Shown here in pieces: positions 1 through 4,668 of a stretch of 5,023 nt of DNA. This DNA comes from Actinomycetes bacterium (lineage in GTDB: Bacteria > Actinomycetota > Acidimicrobiia > Acidimicrobiales > Palsa-688): positions 1 to 5,023 of the forward strand of contig JAKAWM010000232.1 in NCBI GenBank assembly GCA_021827285.1. Reading direction: 5' to 3'. Position numbers and translations under genes: made by a program. The notes below the pieces were generated by a model. The model made no database searches and was not told the DNA's origin. It saw nothing but the letters and a program-made list of their open reading frames with translations. Positions within the stretch are counted from its first letter, which is position 1. The number at the start of each line of letters is the position of its first letter.

Positions 1-9
1 ATGTATCTT

Positions 10-852
10 TCAGCTCGTACCAGCCATAAGGCCCTTCACGAACCACCGCTGCATGACGAGCACCACCACCACCGGTGGCACCATGGCTAACAGCGCCACC
101 GCCATCACCAGGTTCCACTGAGGGACAGCGAAACTCTGGGCCGCCGAGATCATCTCTTGGATGCCCATGACCACCGTGGCGCTGCGTGGGCTCGTCGAGA
201 CAACGAGCGGCCACAGGTACTGGTTCCACCCGTACACGAACTCCAAAACGAAGATGGCAGCCAGGTTGGTCCTCGACAACGGCAGGACGATGCTCCACAA
301 AAACCGCAATGGGCCAGCACCGTCAATGCGGGCGGCGTCAGCCAACTGGACGGGGAAGGTCATGAAGAACTGCCGGAAGAGGAACGTCGCCGTAGCCGAC
401 GCTACCAAGGGCAAGATCAAGCCGGCGTAACTGTTCAAGAGGCCGAACTGGGCAGTCACTTCGTACGTAGGGAAAAAAATAACGTTGATGGGCAGCATCA
501 AGGTAATAAATATCAGCCAAAAGGCGAGCATCCGGCCTGGAAAACGGAAGAACGCCACCGCATAGGCCGCGGGGATAGAAAGCACCAGCTTGCCGATCGT
601 TATGCCAAGGGCCATAACCAACGAGTTGACCATGAGCGTGGTCACCGGTGCCGAGTTAGGAAGGCCGCGTGTCAGCACATGCCAGAGGTTGGGCCCGAAC
701 TGGCCAGCAGGTAGGAGCGGTACTCCGGTCAAGAGGTCCTTCGCCGGGTGGGTCGCCGCCACGAACGCCAGGTACAGCGGGACCGCGAAGATAGCAGCAG
801 CGAAGATCAGGACCCCGTGGCGCAATGCCTGGCTCAGCCCTCGGTCTCTCAT
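10..852 (-). CDS. ugpE: sn-glycerol-3-phosphate ABC transporter, permease UgpE
   Basis: Inner-membrane permease of the UgpBAEC importer, which with UgpA forms the channel for glycerol-3-phosphate or glycerophosphodiesters driven by the ATPase UgpC. The 280-residue protein matches the length of E. coli UgpE (281) and shares distinctive blocks with it from memory: PLYLAFVAAT (25-34), FITLMLP (115-121), SYAGL (141-145), SATATFLFRQFFMT (152-165), YGWNQYLWPL (207-216) and VVLVMQR (263-269). The EAA loop that docks on the ATPase is at about 171-192 (core AARIDGAGP). Six hydrophobic segments are visible, as expected for the MalG/UgpE group. The ATG overlaps the ugpA stop codon in an ATGA (849-852), so translation is probably coupled; an AGGAAGG about 10 bases upstream could serve as ribosome site. 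The gene is complete, with its TGA at 10-12. No ATPase gene follows inside the window. Confidence 0.95.
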   Translation of the reverse strand: MRDRGLSQALRHGVLIFAAAIFAVPLYLAFVAATHPAKDLLTGVPLLPAGQFGPNLWHVLTRGLPNSAPVTTLMVNSLVMALGITIGKLVLSIPAAYAVAFFRFPGRMLAFWLIFITLMLPINVIFFPTYEVTAQFGLLNSYAGLILPLVASATATFLFRQFFMTFPVQLADAARIDGAGPLRFLWSIVLPLSRTNLAAIFVLEFVYGWNQYLWPLVVSTSPRSATVVMGIQEMISAAQSFAVPQWNLVMAVALLAMVPPVVVVLVMQRWFVKGLMAGTS

Positions 853-1847
853 CGGTAGAACACCTTCCTGTTGAGGAAGCGGAACTGGACCGCCGTTAGG
901 GCCACGGCGATCAATAACATAAATATCGTCTCTGCCCCTCCGAGCCCCGTGTTACCGTTTTGGAAGGCGTCCCGGTACACCTGGTACACGACCGTGGTGG
1001 TCGCATTGCCTGGCCCCCCGTGGGTAATTACGTCTATAAGGGCAAAGCTTGAGAAAAACGCGTAGAGCACGTTCATCACGAGTAGGTAAAAGGTCTGGGG
1101 AGACAACAGCGGGAAGATGACACGCCAGAACCGCGCAAGCCTACTGGCGCCATCTATGTCGGCCGCCTCGACGACGTCCCGAGGGATCATCTGCAGCCCC
1201 GCGGTGTAGAACAAAAAGTTGTACGCGGCCTGTTGCCAGACTATGACCGCCACAAGGAGGGCGAACGCCTGCACGCTGTGCAGGGCAAAGTTCCAGTTGA
1301 CCCCCAAGTCGACCAACAACCTTGCGCCTGCTCCGACGTTAGGCTCGAAGAGGAACAACCACAAGGCCCCGGCGATCGCGCTCGGGACGGCGTAGGTCCA
1401 GATCAACAGCGTGCGATAGACACGCCGCCCTCGGCCCGTCTGGTCCACTTCCACGGCGAGGAAAAGACCGATCCCCATTGCCAGCGCAGTGGTCAGGCAG
1501 GCCAAGATGACGGTCACCTCGATCGTGCCCAGTTCGTCCGCGACGGTAAAGGCGTTCACGAAGTTCGTGAGGCCGCTGAAGCGCGCCCCCGTGCCGAACG
1601 CGGTGGTCTCCTCAAACGACTCGTAGATGGCGCGGACAGTTGGCCAAAGGAAGAAAATGACCACGATCGCGAGCTGGGGTACGACTAATGCATAAGGGAG
1701 GAGCCTTTCGCGGAAGATGGCTTCCCCCGTCCTGTCCAACAGAGGACCACCCGGTACGCGCCGACGAGGGTGCCGGCGCCGAGTGGCGCCGGCACCCTCA
1801 GGAAAGGCAACAGATTCTTTTGGCGGGGCTGACTCTCTAACCGCCAT
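849..1847 (-). CDS. ugpA: sn-glycerol-3-phosphate ABC transporter, permease UgpA (start uncertain)
   Basis: Second membrane permease of the Ugp importer, pairing with UgpE. From the ATG at 1847 it is 332 residues. The core from about residue 45 follows E. coli UgpA closely: LLPYALVVPQL (49-59), VIFFLWP (63-69), TYAVPSAIAGALW (151-163), YNFLFY (209-214), GLQMIPR (217-223), GGPGNATTTVVY (277-288) and VQFRFLNRKV (320-329). The EAA loop is at about 226-248 (core AADIDGAS). The ATG start overlaps the ugpB stop by 11 bases and has a poor ribosome site. It also adds about 36 Arg/Pro-rich residues absent from E. coli UgpA (295 residues), and a perfect hairpin at 1766-1799 falls in this extension. A TTG at 1739 (residue 37), preceded by GGGTGG at about 7 bases, would give 296 residues and leave the hairpin in an intergenic gap. 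Function is secure; the start is not. The stop overlaps ugpE by four bases. Confidence 0.93.
   Translation of the reverse strand: MAVRESAPPKESVAFPEGAGATRRRHPRRRVPGGPLLDRTGEAIFRERLLPYALVVPQLAIVVIFFLWPTVRAIYESFEETTAFGTGARFSGLTNFVNAFTVADELGTIEVTVILACLTTALAMGIGLFLAVEVDQTGRGRRVYRTLLIWTYAVPSAIAGALWLFLFEPNVGAGARLLVDLGVNWNFALHSVQAFALLVAVIVWQQAAYNFLFYTAGLQMIPRDVVEAADIDGASRLARFWRVIFPLLSPQTFYLLVMNVLYAFFSSFALIDVITHGGPGNATTTVVYQVYRDAFQNGNTGLGGAETIFMLLIAVALTAVQFRFLNRKVFYR
1766..1799 (-). repeat. perfect 15-bp inverted repeat (hairpin) at the ugpB/ugpA junction
   Basis: The arm GAGGGTGCCGGCGCC at 1766-1780 is repeated as its exact reverse complement at 1785-1799, separated by a 4-base loop. The transcript of the ugp operon would form a very stable 15-bp G/C-rich stem. 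It lies 38 bases past the ugpB stop codon and has no T-run after it on either strand, so it does not look like a simple intrinsic terminator. Hairpins after a binding-protein gene in sugar-importer operons (malE-malF is the known case) protect the upstream message and lower permease expression. That role is inferred here. If ugpA starts at 1847 the same bases encode residues 17-28 of UgpA. Confidence 0.85.
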
Positions 1848-3207
1848 ACTCCGCGGCGAACTCGGCGATCACCTTGTTGCCTTGGGCCTGGGCAGTCGCC
1901 AGCGCTTTCGCCGCGCTCTCTTTCCCTGAGAGGATATTGGAGATGGCAGCGGCCTCGTCGACGCGGACCTGCGGGAGGTCCCCAATCCGTATGCCTCGTG
2001 TATAGGGAAGGGGCGGTTTGTTCGTAAGCTCTCGGATGGCCACTAAGTCCTGCGGGTGCGTCTTGTAGTAGCCCTCCTTGTTGAGGCGGTTGAACGCTGC
2101 GTTGGTCACAGGCACATACCCGGTCTGGGTCGCCCAGTAGTCTTGGGCTGAGGGCGACATGAGGAAGTGGAGGAAAGCGGCGTCACCCTTATAGGTGTTC
2201 TGCGGCGCCCCGGACAGGACCCAGAGTGACGCGCCCCCGACTACGGTGTTCTGAGGGGCAGCGGGACTCCCTGCCACGAAGGGCAGTTCCGTGACGTCGA
2301 ACGGGAACTTGGCGCCCGCCTCGATCTCGGTGAGGTCAGCCGAGCTTTGTTCGTAGAAGGCGCAGCTACCGTCGGTAAAGTTCGGGACCGTCGAGACGGT
2401 CGTCCCGCTCCAGCGGTACAAACCGCGCTTGCCGAGACCACCCAAAAATTGCCAGTGCTGGACCATAGGCTTCGAAGTCAGGAGCAGAGTCGGCTTTATC
2501 GAGTCGTAGCCATTGTTGTCAGTAGCATAAGGGAAACCGTTCCACATGGCGAACTGCTCCATGTCGGTCCACATGATGTAAGCGCCTGTAGCCGACAGGA
2601 TGCACTTGGCACCGGCAGAGACAAGAGGCTTGACGTCGTTGGCTAGCTGAGCCCAAGTCTTCGGAGGTGCCTTTATCCCCGCCTTGGCCAAAAGGGGCTT
2701 GTTGGAGTAAAGGACGGGGGTCGAACTGTTGAACGGGAGCGAATCGAGCTGGTCTTTCGCCGTCTCGTAGTAGCTGCCTGCCCCACCAATGAACTGCGAG
2801 GTGGCAAATTTGTACTTGTACTCCGACATGAGCTTGTAGACCGGTACGTAGACGCCGGTCGCGTCCATCATCGTCGCTGTCCCGGCATCGAAGACCATCG
2901 AGATATCAGGTGGCCTACGAGCGCGCACGGCGGCGATCGTCGCCGAAAGCGTGTCGGAGTAGCTACCTTTGTAGAGGACATCGACCGTGTAGGTGCTCTG
3001 CGAAGAATTGAACTCCTTTGCTAGGTGCACGAGGTCGCCACCGTGGCTACCGCTCATGGCTGACCAGAACGTGATTGTCACCCGGGACCCCGAGTGCGAA
3101 GTGCCCATGTTGGTCGTCGCAGAGGCACCCGTCGCAGGTAGGAGCCCAACAGCGCTGGCCAAGAGCGCAGCCAAAGCCTTACTCGCACTTCTGATATGGG
3201 AACTCAT
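1837..3207 (-). CDS. ugpB: glycerol-3-phosphate / glycerophosphodiester-binding protein UgpB
   Basis: Extracytoplasmic binding protein (family 1 solute-binding protein) that captures glycerol-3-phosphate or glycerophosphodiesters and delivers them to UgpAE. The 456 residues match E. coli UgpB (438) in many diagnostic blocks: YKGSY (79-83), GTATMM (109-114), LPFNSSTPVLY (157-167), PPKTW (181-185), MWNGFPYAT (221-229), APQN plus GGASLWV (317-330), TGYVPVT (362-368), and NKPPLPYTRG with LPQVRV (396-416). Cysteines 202 and 282 fall where E. coli UgpB also has cysteines. The first 30 residues form a Sec signal peptide (R6, K10, hydrophobic 11-24, ASA before a probable cut near 30) with no cysteine, so it is not a lipoprotein. 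The ATG is preceded by AAAGGAGG at 3211-3218, a strong though close ribosome site. It is the first gene of the ugpBAE operon, and repeats resembling Pho boxes lie upstream. Confidence 0.96.
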   Translation of the reverse strand: MSSHIRSASKALAALLASAVGLLPATGASATTNMGTSHSGSRVTITFWSAMSGSHGGDLVHLAKEFNSSQSTYTVDVLYKGSYSDTLSATIAAVRARRPPDISMVFDAGTATMMDATGVYVPVYKLMSEYKYKFATSQFIGGAGSYYETAKDQLDSLPFNSSTPVLYSNKPLLAKAGIKAPPKTWAQLANDVKPLVSAGAKCILSATGAYIMWTDMEQFAMWNGFPYATDNNGYDSIKPTLLLTSKPMVQHWQFLGGLGKRGLYRWSGTTVSTVPNFTDGSCAFYEQSSADLTEIEAGAKFPFDVTELPFVAGSPAAPQNTVVGGASLWVLSGAPQNTYKGDAAFLHFLMSPSAQDYWATQTGYVPVTNAAFNRLNKEGYYKTHPQDLVAIRELTNKPPLPYTRGIRIGDLPQVRVDEAAAISNILSGKESAAKALATAQAQGNKVIAEFAAEYGG

Positions 3208-3210
3208 AGC

Positions 3211-3218
3211 CCTCCTTT
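3211..3218 (-). promoter_or_regulatory. ribosome binding site of ugpB
   Basis: On the minus strand AAAGGAGG ends three bases before the ugpB ATG at 3207. It is a near-perfect anti-16S match with a spacer shorter than usual. It supports this ATG because the reading frame then begins with a well-formed signal peptide. Confidence 0.75.
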
Positions 3219-3262
3219 ACCATAAGAATTTGATCTTTCAACCACCTGCAAAAAACTGGGCC

Positions 3263-3277
3263 GTCCACATCGTGGAC
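3263..3277. promoter_or_regulatory. short palindrome GTCCAC-N3-GTGGAC, possible operator
   Basis: A perfect 6-base inverted repeat with a 3-base centre lies 56 bases upstream of the ugpB ATG, between that gene and the first group of 11-base repeats. The size and symmetry fit a dimeric repressor or activator site, and the position would be in the ugpB leader or promoter. No regulator gene is present to match it, and a 12-base match of this kind can occur by chance in a gap of this length. The function is inferred from position only. Confidence 0.3.
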
Positions 3278-3305
3278 ACTTCACCCCCTCGGCCCGTCGA
3301 GTGAG

Positions 3306-3338
3306 GTTTGCCTTATGTTTGGCTCTTGTTCATCTAAG
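3306..3338 (+). promoter_or_regulatory. candidate Pho box, group A (three 11-bp direct repeats)
   Basis: Three units follow each other at exactly 11-base spacing: GTTTGCC at 3306, GTTTGGC at 3317 and GTTCATC at 3328, each followed by a T-starting, A/T-rich tetramer (TTAT, TCTT, TAAG). Seven conserved bases plus a 4-base A/T-rich spacer is the layout of sites bound by PhoB/PhoP-type response regulators. The group lies 99 bases upstream of the ugpB ATG, although its repeats read toward the PiT gene. On the minus strand a weak CATAAG (3312-3317) could be a -10 element for ugpB, but no good -35 accompanies it. The units are more degenerate than those of group B. Confidence 0.5.
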
Positions 3339-3477
3339 CTCTTGGGGCGAGAAAACCGCTTGAGATTACCCAACTTACGCCCAGGTTGCAATAGAGGCGA
3401 AGGACCTTAGTCGGGCCAGTTGACGGCTCGCAACTCGGACGCCGATAGCCCAATGCCTGTACACCCTCCCCTACAGC

Positions 3478-3540
3478 GTTACCCTCTAGTTAGCCTGTTC
3501 ACCTTCTGTTAACCTGGATGATACCATTAGTTCAGAATGC
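3478..3540 (+). promoter_or_regulatory. candidate Pho box, group B, upstream of the phosphate transporter
   Basis: GTTACCC at 3478 and GTTAGCC at 3489 are 11 bases apart. After an 8-base step come GTTCACC at 3497, GTTAACC at 3508, a degenerate TGATACC at 3519 and GTTCAGA at 3530, again every 11 bases. The spacers are TCTA, TTCT, TGGA and ATTA. GTTCACC is the core heptamer of Streptomyces Pho boxes, which also repeat every 11 bases and are bound by PhoP under phosphate limitation. The repeats read toward the PiT start at 3598. A TACCAT at 3522-3527 fits a TAnnnT -10 element and would place the 3497-3514 repeats over the -35 position, typical of an activator that replaces a weak -35. The repeat pattern is directly visible; binding by PhoP is inference. 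Confidence 0.65.
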
Positions 3541-3578
3541 CCGCCGCTCGCATGGGCAGAAGAGGTGGCGCGCTCCCA

Positions 3579-3588
3579 GAGAGGAGGG
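3579..3588 (+). promoter_or_regulatory. ribosome binding site of the PiT gene (decides the start)
   Basis: The sequence GAGAGGAGGG ends nine bases before the GTG at 3598. It is a strong anti-16S match at a suitable distance. The earlier in-frame GTG at 3565 has no ribosome site at a workable spacing and would place this motif inside the coding sequence, so 3598 is preferred. Confidence 0.8.
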
Positions 3589-3597
3589 TCGTCCGAG

Positions 3598-4560
3598 GTG
3601 GAGTTGCTCTTTGTCGTCATGGCGGTCGCCTTCGCTTTCGTGAGCGGCGCCAACGATGGGGCAACGCTCGCCGCCATGGGTACACGTACTGGCGCTCTTT
3701 CGATCCTGTCGGCCGTGCTCTTGCTGGTCGCCGCCGTCGCGGTCGTACCTGCAGCCGTCGGGACCAACGTGGCGACGACCCTTGCGCACGGCCTCGTCGC
3801 CTTCGAGGCGCGGGGCGGCCGGCTCGCCTTCCTGCTCGCCGTCGTGTCGGCCCTGGCCGTCGTCCTGGTCCTCACGCGCCGGGGGCTCCCGACGAGCGTG
3901 ACGCTTGCGCTCAACGGTGCCATTGTGGGTGTCGGCGTGGGGGCCGGCCTCGCCCTCTCATGGGTGACAGTCGCCGTCGTGGTCGCCGCCGGCCTGCTCG
4001 GCCCTTTTCTCGTCTTCGGTGCCGGCTTCGTCCTCGCCCCCGCTGTGCGCTTGGCGCTCGGGAACCCGTCGGCCGGCCAAGGGCGCTCTCGCCTGTTGCA
4101 GCGGCTCGGTTTCCTCCTCCAGTCAGTCGCCTATGGGGCCAACGACGCCGAGAAAATGGTCGCCTTCATGGCGGTCGCCACCGGCGCGAGCCTCGACCCG
4201 GTCCGTACGAGCACCCTTGACCAGGTCGCTCTGGCCACCTGCTTCGGGGCAGGGGCGCTGTTCGCCATGAGGAGGCTGTCGATGAGGCTGACGGAGCAGA
4301 TGGTGCGGGTACGCAACGAGAATTCGCTTTCTGCCCTCGTCGCCTCCTCGGTCGTGGTGCTCGCCGGCTCGGCGCTCGGCCTTCCACTCTCCTCGACCCA
4401 GTCCTCGACAGCCGGGCTGCTCGGCGGGACGGAACGGGTCGCGCCACAACGTGTGCGCCCTCAACAGGTCGTCGCGTTGCTCATGGCTTGGGCCGCGACG
4501 CTGCCGAGCGCCGCGCTGCTCGCTGCTCTAGGCGGCCTCATCGTGCGGGCAACCCGATGA
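3598..4560 (+). CDS. PiT/PHO4-family inorganic phosphate transporter
   Basis: Membrane transporter of the PHO4 family, which imports phosphate (often as a metal-phosphate complex) with protons or sodium. From the GTG at 3598 it has 320 residues, like the short bacterial PiT proteins. The internal duplication of the family is visible: GANDG at 17-21 pairs with GANDAEK at 180-186, and the loop motif RGLPTS with LALNGAIVG (95-112) pairs with GLPLSSTQSSTAGLLG (261-276). About eight or nine hydrophobic segments surround these, with a charged cytoplasmic stretch around 160-172. The first GAND motif continues as GATLAAM rather than the usual VANAFAT, so substrate details may differ. A GTG 33 bases upstream would add 11 residues but lacks a ribosome site. 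The gene diverges from ugpBAE and has Pho-box-like repeats and a TACCAT -10 candidate upstream, so induction by phosphate limitation is likely. No PhoU-like DUF47 partner is adjacent in the window. Confidence 0.9.
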   Translation: MELLFVVMAVAFAFVSGANDGATLAAMGTRTGALSILSAVLLLVAAVAVVPAAVGTNVATTLAHGLVAFEARGGRLAFLLAVVSALAVVLVLTRRGLPTSVTLALNGAIVGVGVGAGLALSWVTVAVVVAAGLLGPFLVFGAGFVLAPAVRLALGNPSAGQGRSRLLQRLGFLLQSVAYGANDAEKMVAFMAVATGASLDPVRTSTLDQVALATCFGAGALFAMRRLSMRLTEQMVRVRNENSLSALVASSVVVLAGSALGLPLSSTQSSTAGLLGGTERVAPQRVRPQQVVALLMAWAATLPSAALLAALGGLIVRATR

Positions 4561-4612
4561 CGGCGCGTCATGGTCAACACATCCAGGGCCCCTCGGGACC
4601 TTGGCCCGGGGC

Positions 4613-4629
4613 GCCGCCGGTGTGGCGGC
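4613..4629 (+). terminator. weak hairpin between the convergent genes, possible PiT terminator
   Basis: GCCGCC and GGCGGC form a 6-bp G/C stem around a 5-base loop, 52 bases after the PiT stop codon, followed by TTAAA. The stem is short and the T-run is almost absent, so intrinsic termination is doubtful, but it is the only hairpin in the 96-base gap in a position to end the PiT transcript. Confidence 0.25.
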
Positions 4630-4650
4630 TTAAAGGCCCAAAGCGCCTAA

Positions 4651-4668
4651 GGGGCCCTAAAGGGCCCC
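4651..4668. repeat. 7-bp inverted repeat over the anti-sigma stop codon
   Basis: GGGGCCC at 4651-4657 and GGGCCCC at 4662-4668 are exact reverse complements around a TAAA loop that holds most of the minus-strand TAG stop at 4659-4657. It could slow or end transcription from either side between these convergent genes, but no T-run follows on either strand and such short G/C repeats are common in DNA of this composition. Confidence 0.35.

Larger units (their letters stand above)
3208..3597. other. divergent intergenic control region between ugpB and the PiT gene
   Basis: About 390 bases lie between the two divergent start codons with no convincing gene. Short open frames here lack ribosome sites and recognisable products. 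From left to right the region holds the ugpB ribosome site, a 15-base palindrome, the three-unit repeat group A, about 140 bases in which I see only weak promoter-like words, the six-unit repeat group B, and the PiT ribosome site. Composition is lower in G+C around group A (29 of 60 bases at 3301-3360) than in the PiT gene. Confidence 0.8.

Noticed and set aside
157..714. Long plus-strand open frame opposite ugpE
   Set aside because: It lies antisense to a well-recognised permease gene, its product is highly charged and low in complexity, and it has no family resemblance; a frame shadow.
3219..3236. TATGGT on the minus strand just before ugpB as a -10 element
   Set aside because: Transcription would begin within or next to the ribosome site, and no -35 lies at a usable distance.
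3374..3391. CTTACGC and GTTGCAA 11 bases apart as an extra Pho-like pair
   Set aside because: Only two weak units with poor match to the heptamer; not distinguishable from chance.
3420..3449. TTGACG followed after 18 bases by GATAGC, a possible sigma-70 promoter toward the PiT gene
   Set aside because: The -35 is good but the -10 matches only three of six positions, and the TACCAT next to the repeat group gives a more coherent promoter. It could still be a secondary promoter.
3537..4220. Overlapping plus-strand frame inside the PiT gene rich in Arg and Gly
   Set aside because: Arg/Gly/Pro-rich translations are typical of the wrong frame in high-G+C DNA, and the PiT frame carries all family motifs.
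4558..4570. TGACG-GCG-CGTCA hairpin over the PiT stop codon
   Set aside because: Five pairs with a 3-base loop and no T-run; too weak to call a terminator.
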